Assembly (NCBI GenBank): GCA_024345305.1
Contig: BRON01000007.1
Coordinates: forward strand, 434,001-498,000
From: Mrakia gelida
Lineage: Eukaryota > Basidiomycota > Tremellomycetes > Cystofilobasidiales > Mrakiaceae
DNA length: 64,000 nucleotides
Direction of reading: 5' to 3'
Made by a program: the position numbers and the translations under genes. Within the stretch, counting starts at the first letter, position 1; every line of letters begins with the position of its first letter. Below the pieces are notes generated by a model. That model was given only the letters and a program-made list of their open reading frames with translations, made no database searches and had not been told where the DNA came from. Shown here in pieces: positions 1 through 11,813 of this stretch.

Positions 1-2059
1 AGGAGAGAGGGTGCTTTGGACGGCTGTGGAGTACATGCAGAGGGTCCACGGGGACGAGGTGATGTGTGTGATCTATACGGGAGATTGGCCGGAGGTTGCG
101 AAGGAGGAGATCTTGAAGGGAGCGATGGTGAGCTTTTCTTCCTTTGACTTGAGCTTGATTCGAGACTCGAGAGGGTCTGTAGGCCGAGGTCTAGTAGGGT
201 ATACTCCGACGCTAATTTCTGGATCGCCCTTTGCTCGTGACGGCCGTAGAAACACTTCAACATCTCCCTCTCCCCTTCCTCCATCATCTTCGTTCCCCTC
301 CCTTCTCGACACCTCATCGGAGACACCTTCTGGAAACGCTTCACTCTCCTCGGTCAAGCCTTCGGTAGCCTGATCGTCGGATGGCAAGCTCTCGTAGGGA
401 AGGAGGGCATCGTTCCGGATATCTTCGTCGGTGAGTGAGCTCGTCTTGAAGGAGAGGAATGGTGAGCTCGAGCTCGCTGAAGCTCACGTATCCTTCTCCC
501 TCTCTTCGTTCGATAGACACGATGGGCTACGCCTTCACATACCCTATGGTAAAGCTCTTCGGAGGATGGACTGTCCCTATCGGAGCTTACATCCACTACC
601 CTACCATCAGGTGAGCTTTCACTCTTTCTCGTTCGTTCGACTCTCTTGCCAGCGCGAGAGAGGGCTGATCCGAACCTTTCTTGTATCCGTTCCTCCAGCA
701 CCGACATGCTCTCCCGAGTCCAGAACCGTCAAGCGACTCACACCAACACTGCTGTAGCAGGAAGCTTCCTTCGGTCGTTCGTCAAACTTCAGTTCGTCCC
801 CGTCTTTCTCTCTTCTCTCCTTCGTTCCTTCGCGTCTCGCTTCGTCTCCTCCCTACAGCTCAACTGATCACCTTTTGCTCCCTGCATATTTCTCTCACCT
901 CGCTCACAGGTACTACCGCATCTTCGCCTCCCTCTACACCTCCTCCCTCTCCTTCGCCACCGTCAAAATGACCAACTCGACCTGGACGAAAGCTCACGTC
1001 GACACCCTCCTCGCTCGAGCTCGGAGTTCCTCCAGCAAAGCTCCCATACCGGAGGTGTCGATCGTCTACCCTCCTTGTGATACGGGATCGTTGGGAGAGC
1101 TGGAGATTGGAGACGAGGGGAAGCGGGAGAGGGTCGTGTTGAGTTTGGCTCAGTTTAGGTGAGTTTCCGCTCCCGCGCGTCTCTTTCTGTAGCTCTGTTC
1201 AGCAGAGGTGCTGGTTCGGGATTCGAGAGAGCTACGACTGACCTTCTTTCGATACTCTCGTCGCTTCACAGACCCGAGAAGGATCATCCAGCCCAGCTCA
1301 AGTCGCTCAAGGAGATGTTCGACCTTCGTCCGGAATGGAGGAACCCGGAGTCGAAGGATCGTGTTCGCTTGGTGATGATTGGGAGTGTGAGGGACGCAAG
1401 TGATGAGGCTCGGGTCGAGAAATTGAAGGAGCTGGCGAAGGAGTTGGGTGTCTTGGTGATTCCGTCGCGTTATTGTCGCGAATTCGACGCGTCGAGGGAG
1501 ATCGAGCTCGAGCTGAACTGTTTCCCGTTCGTCCCTTGCAGGAGAACGTCACTTTCGTCGTCAACGCGCCTTATCCTGTGCTGCTCGAGTGGCTAGGGAA
1601 GGCTTCGGTGGGGATCAGCACGATGGTTGACGAACATTTCGGAATCAACGTCGTCGAGTTCATGGTTCGTCGCGTTCTCCTTCTCTCCCTTTTTTCGACC
1701 CTCTCCTGACTGTCTCCTCCTCTCTCACGCGTCCACAGGCCGCAGGTCTCATCCCTCTCTCCCACGCCTCAGCCGGACCTCTCCTCGACATCATCGTTCC
1801 CTTCGAATCCCAACCAACAGGTTTCCACGCTCTCACTCCTCCAGAGTTCGCTCTCCGCCTGGTCGACATCTTTGAGCTCCCAGCGGAGGATCGGAAAGCC
1901 CTTCGTCTCCGAGCGAGGAAGAGCGTTGCTGTGAGGTTCGGGCAAGGGGCGTTCGAGGAAGGGTGGAGGAGAGCGTTCTCGCAGTTGCGGTTGATTCGAA
2001 CGAACGCGTTGGGCGAGAGGGCTCAAGCGTTGAGGGAGTCGAAGAGGGATCGAATGTAG
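1..2059 (+). CDS. ALG11: ALG11, GDP-Man:Man3GlcNAc2-PP-dolichol alpha-1,2-mannosyltransferase (5' end missing)
   Basis: ALG11 adds the fourth and fifth mannoses (both alpha-1,2) to the lipid-linked N-glycan precursor on the cytosolic face of the ER. The window opens inside the gene, at the conserved [13 protein letters not shown] segment that follows the glycine-rich GDP-mannose loop, so the N-terminal membrane anchor lies outside. Spliced exons give the family blocks [55 protein letters not shown] and the GT4 donor-site region [18 protein letters not shown]. The glutamates and glycines of the last block are the EX7E-type retaining glycosyltransferase signature. About seven short GTGAG...CTGAC...AG introns interrupt it; the reading frame ends SKRDRM then TAG at 2057-2059. 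The downstream neighbour starts 217 bp later on the same strand. Identification is firm. Confidence 0.93.
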
Positions 2060-2276
2060 ATGGGAGACTGTCCTCGCTGGTTTTAGTAGAGTTCGAGGAA
2101 AGAGTGCAAGCGAGAAAAGCGATGAAGCGAGAGGACGAACGGCGAGGCTGCCTTCTTCCATCCCCGCAAGCAAAGAGGGGGGGCGGAGGCCAGGCCGACG
2201 TTCTCTTCTCGACCCTCACTCCCCTTGTCCTTTTCCCTTCTCCCCCCACTTCCTTCCTCCTTCCTCCCTCTCGTGA

Positions 2277-5200
2277 ATGAGTACCTCTTCCGGGTTCAGC
2301 AACTTCATCCCTCGGTTCAACAAGACGAAGGACTCCCCTTCCTTCTCGTCTGGTCCTTCGTTATCTCCTTCGAAGGATGAACCTCGTTCTCGACGATCTT
2401 CCTTCTCGCTCTCCTCGCCGAAACGATCGCCCTCCCCTTCACCCTCGCCTGCTCTGTCTACGAAATCCTCCTTCTCAGACTTTGCCCTCTCCTCTCGGTC
2501 AAGAAACCAAGACGCCTCCCAATCCTCGGACTCTACAGCACGAATCAAGGCTCCTGCACCTCCTCCCAAACTCACCCTGACGGACGTCGAGCACTCTGAA
2601 TCTTCAATCCACGTCCCAAGTCCAATCTCATCAGCAGGAGGCCAAGGTTTTCAACAGTTCGGATCTTTCGCTACTCCTACGACTTACGACTTTGGAGGAG
2701 GAATGAGCGGGAGCTTGGGGTCGAGGAACGGGTTGTCGTTGAGCTCGGTGGGAGGAGGAGGAGGAGGTGGGACGACGATGGGTTGGGAGGACGAGGATCA
2801 GATCAGAACTCCAACGGGGGATAGATCCATGGCAGACGGAACTCCCTCAGCTCTAGGCTTAGGATTCGGTGTAGGTGGAGGAGTGGGTGGACTGGGAGAA
2901 GGGAGTTTGACGTTGGAGGACGCTACATCATCAGGAGGAGGGGGACGGTCCCTCGCCAGCAACGGATTCACCTCGAGCTCATCATCTTCAGCTCCTTCAA
3001 CTCGTCCAAATTCATTCTCAGCCTCAGATTCAACAACAACCAACACCATCACCACCACTCCACCCAAACCCTCCTCTTCCTCTACACGATCCAACCCTCT
3101 ACCCAACGCCTCAGCTGCTTCCTCCATCAGCAACAGCTCGACGAACGCTCAAGCCCCCTCCTTCCCAACCCCTTCAACCTCCCAATCCTCCCTCAACGGC
3201 CTCCTCTCCTCCTCCTCCTCCACCCTCGACCCTCCCAAACCCTCCAAACGTCGCCTCTCAACCTCCTCTTCTTCTCGAAAATCATCCTCGACCAAACCCT
3301 CAGGAGGAATCGCCGCAGCCATCGCTTCCATGTCCAAGGATCTCGTCAACCCAGCAGCCAACATGGTCGTGGGAGGACGACCCGTTCTTCCTCCCTCTCA
3401 CCCTTCCTCCAACTCCCTCTCCTTCGGAAACGGCAACATATCCAACCGAGCCTCCTCCCCTACCCCAACGAACAGGTCCTCGACGTTCTCGGTTAGCAAT
3501 CGACCCAGAGCAGGAACGGGAGGAGCGTCCATCCCGAGCTCCATCACTTCGGAGGATTCAAGGAAATCGACGAGATCCAACAAGTCGTCGATGAAGAGTC
3601 TCAACACTCCCCTCGTGCAGACTCCTCGAACGAGCATCGACGATGCTCGACCCTCGAGGGACTCAGTCGAGAGCGCCGGATCCTCCTCGAACGGACTCGA
3701 CGCCAACACCAGTCTCGGCGGAGGTCATTACGGCGAGATGAATGGGAACGGAGGGACCAGCGAGCTGGGAGACTATGACTCTGGTTCTGAAGAGGACGAG
3801 GAAGGGATGGGAGGAGGGTACGACGACGAGAACGACGACGACGAGTTGGACGATCTGCCCGTGACGGGGTTCGCTGTGGCGAGCGCGAAGAGGAATCATG
3901 ATTTCCATTTGTTGTTCAAGGAGGTGCCGGAGGTGGATTATTTGATTGAGGGTGAGTCGAGTCTCTTTCCCTTTCATGAGTCGAGAAACGAAGGGACGAG
4001 GGAAGACGCGTCTCTCGAGTCGAAGCTGACTGTCTTCGCTTCGCTCTTTAGACTACGGATGTGCTCTTCAGAGGGACATCCTCGTTCAAGGAAGACTCTA
4101 CGTGTCGGAGAACCATGTCTGCTTTCATGCTAGTATCTTTGGTTGGGTTACGAACGTGAGTCTGCTCGAGGTTTTGGGTTGAGGTTGAGTTCGAGTTGAG
4201 CTGACTTCGTTTCGTTTTTGTTGGTCGGTTGGAAACAGATGGTGATCCCCTTCTCCGAGATCCTTCGAGTCGACAAGAAGATGACGGCGTTCGTGATCCC
4301 CAATGCCATCATGATTTCGACGCTTCGTTCCAAGGTTCGTTTCGTCTCCCTTCACGTCCTCGTTCGTTCGTTCGTTGTTCTAACCTCCCCTTTGCTTCGT
4401 CCTTCGCAGTACACCTGGGCCTCCTTCCTCTCCCGAGACACCACCTACGATGTCATCCACAACATCTGGCGACTCTCCCACCCTCATCTCCCCTCCTTCT
4501 CCACCGAAGCCCTCACCGACGACGGAGCTCAATCCACCAACGGTCAAACCAACTCCCAAGGATCCGTCGGAGAAGACTACCACCCCAACGGCACCTCCAC
4601 CGCCCTCGAGGGATCTCACAGTCACGCTTCCTCTGCCGGCGGAGGGAAGAGACACCTAGGAGGAGGGATCAACACCGGAGGAGCAGCAGGGAAGAGGAGA
4701 GCGGCTGTCGCGAGGAAACCGACGACGTGTGCGTGTGGGTTGAAGGGAGAGCATTACTCGGAAACGGCGCTGGATGCGGTCTTCCCGAGTACGCCGGAGA
4801 AGATCTACAACCTCATGTTCACGAGTGGGTTTGCGAAGGATTTCATGAGTGGGAATCAGAAGCTGATGGGTGAGCCCCTTCGTCGCGTCTTCGTTCGCTC
4901 GCCCGCTCGAGCCGTTTTTTCGCTCGCTGACCTTTCCTCTCCTTTCCCTCGCTCGCTCCCTTTTACGTGTGCGACAGACATCCAAACCTCCGACTGGGCA
5001 CCCTCCTCCACGTCGGGCAACAACCTCACTCGAAAGATGTCCTACATCAAGCCTCTCCCTGGAGGGTTCGGACCCAAGCAGACCAAGTGCGAGCTTCAGG
5101 ACGAGACGGTCCATGTCGACTTCGACGAGTACGTGTCGATGGTGACGACGACGAGGACGCCCGACGTGCCGAGTGGAGGGTCGTTTTCGGTCAAGACGAG

Positions 5201-6308
5201 GACGTGTTTGATGTGGGCTGGGGGGAACAGTACGAGGGTGTTGGTGACTTGTCAGGTGGATTGGACGGGGAGGAGTTTTATTCGAGGTGAGTGGAGACTT
5301 CTGCTGCTCTCTCGTTTCTTCGTCGGTCGTTCTCTGTGAGTGTTGAGGTCGTCGAGCGTTCGCTGACCCTCTGTTTCTCCCTCCCTCGCTCGTGGTTTCC
5401 TTCGCCGCTCAGGAATCATCGACTCCTCCGCCCTCGCAGGGCAAAAGTCCTTCCACGCCGATCAAGAAACCGCCATGAGGCTCTACATCACCGACCACCT
5501 CACCGAATTCCACACCGAAGGTCTCCTCGACGACGACCCCTCCACCCTCGACCTCGATCCTCTCTCCCCTACCTCCCCAGCAGGCGCCTCCCCCATCTCC
5601 CACACCGGAACCTATACCAACCCCAACCCTCCCGACCTCGATCTCGAGGCCAAGAAACTCCAGAGGGCGAACGAGGACGGATGGTTCTTCCAGTACGGAG
5701 TGGATACGTTCTCGAAGGGGTTCCTCGAGATCTTCAAAGGGCTTTGGGCGATCATCGAGAGTTTGGGAAGCGGGTTGACGATGCAGGGGTTCTTTGGGAT
5801 TGTGATTGCGGGACTGTTGGTGTCGAATGTGTGGACGTTCTTGTCGTTGAGGGGAGGAGGGAGTGGGAGGGAGGAGGGGAGGGGACCGCCTGGGAGCAGT
5901 AGGAGGGTCGCGGGAGGAGGCAGGATCGGAGGGAGGGATATCCCGTCGAGGGAGAGTCCTGATTCCGTTGCTGAGGCCGTTAAGAGTGAGTCGTCCGCGA
6001 AATCTTCCCTTCCCTCTTCGTCTTCCCATCTCGTCTGGCCCTCCCGTCCATCCCTCAAACTCGAGCTAACGACGCCCTCCCCTCCCCTCGCAGGCTTCCT
6101 CGAAGACTACATCACCCGCCAAGACTCAGGCTCCTCCTCCTACACTCACTCGCAAGAACCCCTCGGGCTCCCCGAAGACGAACTCTCAGCCATCTCCTAC
6201 TCCCTCGACGCACTCGAACGAAGGATCGAACTCCTCCGGAGCAGACTTCCCTCGACGAGAGCGATCGGATCCGAACCTTCTCCTGGTGGGTTGGAGGAGC
6301 TGGACTAG
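2277..6308 (+). CDS. GRAM-VASt domain sterol-transfer protein (LAM/Ysp2 type)
   Basis: This is probably a membrane-anchored lipid transfer protein of the Lam/GRAMD1 family, which moves sterol at ER contact sites. The first exon (about 558 codons) is a serine/proline-rich, low-complexity N-terminal region ending in an acidic patch. A GRAM domain follows at roughly residues 540-660, containing GRLYVSENHVCFHASIFGW and MVIPFSEILRVDKKMTAFVI. After a basic linker comes a VASt (StART-like) domain with FPSTPEKIYNLMFTSGFAKDF, LTRKMSYIKPLPGGFGPKQ and VLVTCQVDWTGRSFIRG. Near the C-terminus a single hydrophobic segment, GFFGIVIAGLLVSNVWTFL, fits the ER anchor. Order and anchor match the family; which yeast paralogue it corresponds to cannot be said. 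At least five introns are visible. The start is the first ATG of a long uninterrupted exon; stop TAG at 6306-6308. Confidence 0.9.
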
Positions 6309-7033
6309 ATACGTGCCTTACCTTATGGACTTAGAATATCGTTCTTCTTCTCTTCTCTAGACTTGACCCCGGGCTCCTCTCCTTTCCTACTTTGTTTCGT
6401 TCCCTCGACGCGTCGCATCTTTCCCTTTCCTTTCTCTTCCATTTCCTCGCTATGACTCTCATCAGCTCTCCCACACGCTCCTTTCCCTTCTCATCTATTC
6501 ACTTGCTTCCTTGCCTCTTCCCATGCTCGTTCTCGTTCTCGTTCTCGTTCTCGTTTCGTAGCTGCTCACGATCTCATCTCGTTTCGGTTGTGCTTCCCTC
6601 CGTCGACTCGACTCGACTTTCCTAGACTCGTTATCTTCGTGCGAGAAAGAAGCAGGGCGGCTGGGACGGACGAGCCTACTGTACGACGTTTACTTCTCGA
6701 ACGAGAGCGAGTGAGCGAGAGGCTTGAATGCATCATAGAGCAAACGTGGAAAGCATGTAGAGTCGAGAGCAGTAAAAACGGAGAAGGGAAACAGCGAGAG
6801 AGGAGAGACACAAGAAGGAAGAAACAGAGGAGAGGGAGAGGGAGAAAGATCGTCGTAGCTAGAAGATCAAGACGAAAGAGCGAATGTGAGAAGAGAAGAG
6901 AGACGAGAAACGAGCGAAGACACTTAGAGGTGACCCATGTTGGTGAGAGGCCACGAGCTGCGAAGAAACGAGGTGGTCAGTTCGAGAGGTTTCGCGTCGA
7001 GGCAAGAGAGGGCGAGATGGGAGAGCCGACTCA
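6309..7033. other. Convergent intergenic region with (CTCGTT)5 microsatellite
   Basis: The 3' ends of the LAM-type gene (+) and ZWF1 (-) face each other across this stretch. It is pyrimidine-rich on the left and purine-rich on the right, as expected for two 3' UTRs. A perfect five-unit hexamer repeat, CTCGTT, lies at 6526-6555. I see no convincing gene; the open frames here lack family motifs and splice structure. Confidence 0.6.
6526..6555. repeat. (CTCGTT)5 microsatellite
   Basis: Five perfect tandem copies of a hexamer in the convergent 3' intergenic region. Visible directly in the sequence. Confidence 0.9.
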
Positions 7034-10000
7034 CTATCCCTGATCGCTCCTCTTGAACCCGTACGACTCGATGAACTTGTCCACGTTTTTAGGTCCTCGC
7101 GATCCGTAAGGGTAAGGCTCGGGCTTGGGAGCGGGTCCGGGTCCCTTTCCTTCGATCCAGTGGAGGATGGGGGTGAAGATCTGAACACGAACGAGGCGAG
7201 GGAGGGGTCAGTTTACGAGAGCTCGACGCGAAGAGTTCAAGGGAGAGACAGGGACGAACCTTCCAAGCAGCATCAAGCTCGTCATCTCGAACGAAGTTGG
7301 AGTGGTCTCCTTTGATGGCGTCCAGGATGAGAGCCTCGTACGCTGAAGAGGAAGGACGAGGTCAGCTCGTGCAGAGGAGGTCGAACGCGTCGAGACGGAA
7401 GGACTCACCCTCGGGAATGATGGTATCCGCGAATCGCCTCTTGTAGGTGAGATCCAGCTCGGTGGGCATAGCTCGAGTCACGAGTCCAGGAGTCTTGGCG
7501 TTCATCTTCATGTAGATGGCTTCGGATCTGAGAGGGGAGAGGGAAGCGAGGTCAGCGAATGTTCCTTTGGGCGCGAGACGAAGGGCGAAACGAGACGAAC
7601 GGCTGGATTCGGATGACCAACTCGTTCCTGGCTGAGGAAGGAGGAAGGAAGCGAAGGGAAGGCGATGTGAGCGGGGAGGGAAGCGAAAAAAGAAGACGAG
7701 CGAGCGAAGACGTCCAAGAAGAGAGACGTACCGATATCCTTGAAGATACCCGAAGTAACGTCCTTGTACTGCACTCGGATCTCGACCTTGGCCTCGTTGA
7801 GAGCTGAACAGGACGGACGAAACGGAAGAACGAAGAGTCAGCGTCGAGCTCAACAAACGCTCCTTCCCTCCCTCCCTCGTCTCCTTCCATCGCCGAACCA
7901 AATAATCGAGACGAGAAAACTCACCCTTTCCGGCCTTCATGATGAAAGGCACACCCTCCCATCGAGGGTTGTTGATAAACAGAACGGTCTCAGCGAACGT
8001 AGGGCAGTTCGATCCCTTGGGCACGGTGTCGTCCTCGAGGTATCCAGGCTTTCCTCCGGCGGCGGTGTACTGTCCGAGAAGGGTATCCTTCTGCTCGATG
8101 GGAGGAACACAACGAAGTACCTTGACCTGGAGAGCGAGAAAAATTGAAGGGAAGGGAGTCAGGACGCTGAAGCGAGAGCGACTCCAAGCCGAAGAGCAAA
8201 GCTCGAAGAAAGGAAAGGAGGAAGCGAGACGAACCTTCTCATCACGGATATCCTCAGCCGAGAAAGAGACGGGTCGCTCCATGGTGAGAACGGAAAGAGC
8301 CTGGAGGAGATCTGGGATCGAAAAGAGGGGAGGGAGGAAGGCGAGGTCAGGCTCGACGCGTCGCGGGATGGAAGAAGAGCGAGATGGAGGAACGAACGGT
8401 TTTGGCAGACGTCTCGGATGATACCGAACTGTAATAAAGCAGTGATGATCGAGAAGTCAGCTCCTGCACTCGATCTCGTGCCAATCTCGCCTCCCAACCT
8501 CCCTCCCAAACCCAACCCCACTCGCGAACGAAAGTCAAACTCACACCATCGAAGTACCCTCCCCTTCCCTCGGTTCCAATCGCCTCCTTGAAGGTGATCT
8601 GCACGTTGGAGACGTAGTTCTTGTTGAACGACGAGTCGAGGAACATGTTTCCGAACCTCAGGACGAGCAGGTTCTTGATCATCTCCTTTCCGAGGTAGTG
8701 GTCGATCCTGAAGGTCTCGTCCTCCGTCCACTCGGCCTTGAGATCCTTCATCATCTCCCTCGAAGACTCGAGATCCTTTCCGAAGGGCTTCTCGACGATG
8801 ACTCGGTTGATTCCAGGCGCGGGGGTGTAGTTGTTCTTCTTGAGTCCTTGGGCGACGGTGATGAAGACGGAGGGAGGGAGGGCCATCTGCGTTCGTCATA
8901 GGAGAGGGAGACGGAGGTGTTCGAGGTGAAAGATGGCGAGGGAGATGGTCGAGAGAGGTGATAGCAGTGATGCGAGGGTGGGAAGAGGGGAAATGGAAGA
9001 ATGGAGGAAGGACGTCAGCTCGGAACGTGCGAAGGGAGGAGGTTGAGCTCGAGAGCTTGGTGAGCTCGCGAAGGAAGGAAACGAAGGACGTACGTAGAAG
9101 AATCGGTTGTTTCCATGCTTCTTGTCCTCGTACTTGCTCTCGATGCTCTTCAACTCGTCCTCCAAAGCCTGGAATCCAGGATCCTCGTCGTAGGATCCAG
9201 CGATGTAGGTCGAGATCTTCTTGAACTCCTCGAGCTTGGAGTTGAAGTCGTCGACGGACTGCAGGAGCGAAACGAGAGATGATCCAGTCAGCTCGGGTCT
9301 TCTACGAGCAGCCTGGTAGCCCTCGAACTGTTGAGAGCCGAGGAAGGAGAGGAAGAGAGCTACTCACGTCGTCTCCCTCCTTGGGCGCCTTGATGTAGCT
9401 GATCTGTCGCTTGTGGAACTCCTCAGGGTCCATCTTGGTTCGAGCATATCCGACGATGTGGACGCCGGCGGGGAGGTGACCTTGACGGAAGAGAGTGAAG
9501 AGAGCGGGGAAGGTCTGAAGGAGCAGAAGAAGCGACGAAGCAGAACGAGTGGGAAGGAGGGAAGGAGGAGAGCGAAACGTCAGCTTCGTCCTGAGAAAGA
9601 GGTTCCCTTCGAGATGAGCTCCTCCAGTTTGACTGAAAAGACGGACCTTCTTCTTAGCGAGATCACCGGAAGCTCCGAGGACTGTAGAACGAATGAGAGA
9701 GGAGCAGAGTCAGCCAGGAGCTCCCAACGAACGAGAACCGAGCTGGTGGGGAAGGGAGAGATTGAAGCGGACGTCCGCCCGGTGAACCTCTTCGGTGGCG
9801 GTCCCCGAAACAATCCTGCTCCTCCTCCCCTCCGTCGAAACTGATGAAATTTTTGAGGAGCCCAGGACCTCGAGAGGAGAGAGAAGCTCCCATCCAGAAA
9901 AGTTGCGGAAGAAGAAAGGGGAAGGGGAGGAACAAAAGAGGATCCGATGAGGACGGACGAGAAGGGAGGAGGTCGAGCCACCAGAACCTCCCTCCCCCAT

Positions 10001-10346
10001 CTCTCTCGCTCTCGAGCTCCCTTCCTCCTCAACGACCCTACCAACTTGTCAACAGTGCGCTGACAAAGTTGTAGAAATCCTTCCGCTCTACCATCCTATG
10101 GAAAGTCCGAGCTCGATATCGGACTATACGCTCGAAACTTTCGAGTTTTAGATCGCGTCATCATCTGGTCCTCCTCTCCTCCTACGCCTCCAGCGCCTCG
10201 AGTTTTGAAGATAACGTGCTCCTCCGAATTCCCTTCTTTGATAGCTCCTTTTTTCTCTCGCTTGGGGACTTACCTACGATGACCGTGTTCTTGTCCATAG
10301 CCTGATGGCTACCTTCCATAGAGGGGATGGTTCCAGCTCCGGACAT
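7034..10346 (-). CDS. ZWF1: Glucose-6-phosphate 1-dehydrogenase
   Basis: This enzyme oxidises glucose-6-phosphate to 6-phosphogluconolactone with NADP+, the entry step of the oxidative pentose phosphate pathway, in the cytosol. The spliced protein shows the NADP Rossmann motif VLGASGDLAKKK, the EKPFGKDL block, the active-site RIDHYLGKE with its catalytic histidines and lysine, and the conserved C-terminal core IKGDHSNFVRDDELDAAW. It ends GFKRSDQG with TAG at 7034-7036. The start is set at MSGAGTIPSMEG because it leaves a short N-terminus like other fungal enzymes; the frame stays open upstream to ATGs at 10472, 10481 and 10586, so a longer form is possible. The first intron is about 590 nt, far longer than the others (60-110 nt), and contains three inverted repeats. 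About ten introns follow. Confidence 0.93.
10042..10145. other. Three consecutive inverted repeats inside the long ZWF1 first intron
   Basis: Three stem-forming inverted repeats occur within about 105 nt. The first is CAACTTGTCA at 10042-10051 against TGACAAAGTTG at 10061-10071, with one bulge. The second is AGTCCGA at 10104-10110 against TCGGACT at 10119-10125. The third is CTCGAAA at 10131-10137 against TTTCGAG at 10139-10145. Neither strand gives a convincing tRNA, C/D snoRNA or H/ACA pattern by eye. The block could be a structured intronic RNA or a splicing-relevant fold. Confidence 0.5.
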
Positions 10347-10586
10347 GGTGAAAGCGTCGACGTCTTGAATCGAGTCCGTAAGCGTGGGAGTGGGAGACGA
10401 AGATCGATAGTCGGGAGCAAGAGAGGCAGGAGTAGATTTGGGGTCGAGGAGGTTGTGGAGGAGAGAGGACATGGCGTGCATGCAGTAGGGGGAGGGAGGT
10501 GAAGGAGGTCGAGGGAAGGGAGGGGGAGCAGCGAGAGGAAGGGGAGGGGAGGGGAGGAGCAGGGAGGTGGAGGTGAAGGTGGGCAA

Positions 10587-11813
10587 AGATTGATGAGCGA
10601 CTTGGGACGAAGGACGAGCTGATGGGAGTCGACCGCTGAGATGTATACAAGGAAGAGGAAGAGCTCACGAAGGGGAGGGGAGGAAGAAGTGTAGGTTGGT
10701 GTTGTGGTTGAGAGTTGAGGAAGGTGATCTGCTGGAAGAAACCAAAAGGACGACGAGGGTCAGTTGAGCGAGCAACGGTCCGGCGAGCTCTTGCCCTTTG
10801 CCTTCCCTCGTCTATTTGTTCCCTCCTAGCAAGAGTAGGACATGCTAGACCTCACAGTAGAGGCGTACAAGCACGAGGAGGGTGAAGAGGTAGAGGAGAC
10901 GAGAAGGCGTCAAGCGCATACACTCACTGGAAGAGAAGGGAGAGATGAGAAGATGGGAGGTGGGAGGGGACTCGCGAAATCGTCTCCCCGTTGCCTCGTC
11001 AGCTGGGGAGGGGAGGGGCTCGTCCAAAGAAAAATCTCAGGCTGACATACCTTCTTGTGGGAGAACCTAAGAAGGGGTCCCAGACCTTTCTGGAAGTTTT
11101 CCTATGTTTTTGAGCGAAGGAGATGGCTCTATTGCTCGAGCAAAAACACGGTTGACGACGGTTCGTTTGAGACGCGTCGCTTCCTCTCACTCTTTGTTGC
11201 AAACGAGGAGCTCAAACTCGCACATGCAGCTGATTTCCGAAGGGACTCGTTCGCTCTCTCAGCTGTCCGGAAGGTAGAAGAATTCAAAGCTGCCCTCGAG
11301 CGGGGGCACGAAAAAGTGCCGCGTCGGCGAGCGGCAGCTAGCAAAGAAGGCTCGTCCCTTTGGAGTTGTCGAATAAAAGACGATCACGAAGGTCGCAACT
11401 CCTCTGTTAGTTCTCCATCTCAACCGGTTGTACCTGGGCCTGGAACGAGAGCAGAGGGAGGAACGCGAGAGGTGGATCGTCGCCCGACGCGTCCGCTGCC
11501 GCCGGTTCGGAGTTTGATAGCAGAAATCCACGACTTCGATTTTTTGATAGGTCCTGACTTGTCCTTAGAGGACCTTCGTCGCACCTTCATCTTTCAGCTA
11601 GAGAAAACCTGATCCTTCGCGGTCCCCAGGGAGCTGGCCGACAGACGGAGCTCACCGTTTGGCTCTCCTCCTTGCCCCTCCCTCTCTACCTCTCTCCCAA
11701 CAGTCGCTCACCTCAACAAACCTAAGAGCTCCCTTCGCTACCTCTCTTTCCCCTCCTCTCGCTTGTCCGAAGCCCTTTTCCTATCGACTTCCTCTTGCAC
11801 GAAGCGACTCAGG
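10587..11813. other. Divergent intergenic region between ZWF1 and a zinc-cluster regulator
   Basis: This stretch separates the 5' ends of ZWF1 (-) and the Zn2Cys6 gene (+), so it must hold both promoters. From 10587 to about 11030 it looks like a spliced ZWF1 leader: donor-like GTGAG and branch-like CTGAC patterns are present on the minus strand. From about 11040 to 11620 the composition changes to less pyrimidine-biased sequence with strong inverted repeats. A 185-codon frame at 11055-11612 has no ATG at its start and is not called as a gene. Confidence 0.5.
11227..11339. ncRNA. Candidate structured RNA or cis-element with nested hairpins
   Basis: Two strong inverted repeats lie close together. 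CAGCTGA at 11227-11233 pairs with TCAGCTG at 11259-11265. A larger nested hairpin follows: outer arms AGCTGCC (11288-11294) and GGCAGCT (11333-11339), then CTCG (11295-11298) with CGAG (11328-11331), then inner arms GGCAC (11305-11309) and GTGCC (11316-11320) closing a GAAAAA loop. The surroundings lack an ATG-started gene. I could not match it to RNase P, RNase MRP, SRP, U1, U3, U4 or U6 by their conserved motifs. It is a hypothesis only. Confidence 0.25.

Noticed and set aside
10141..10175. C/D snoRNA in the ZWF1 intron (ATGATGA C-box-like string on the minus strand)
   Set aside because: No CUGA D box at a suitable distance and no terminal stem.
11055..11612. 185-codon plus-strand frame
   Set aside because: It opens with TTG, has no ATG, no family motif, and overlaps strong hairpins.
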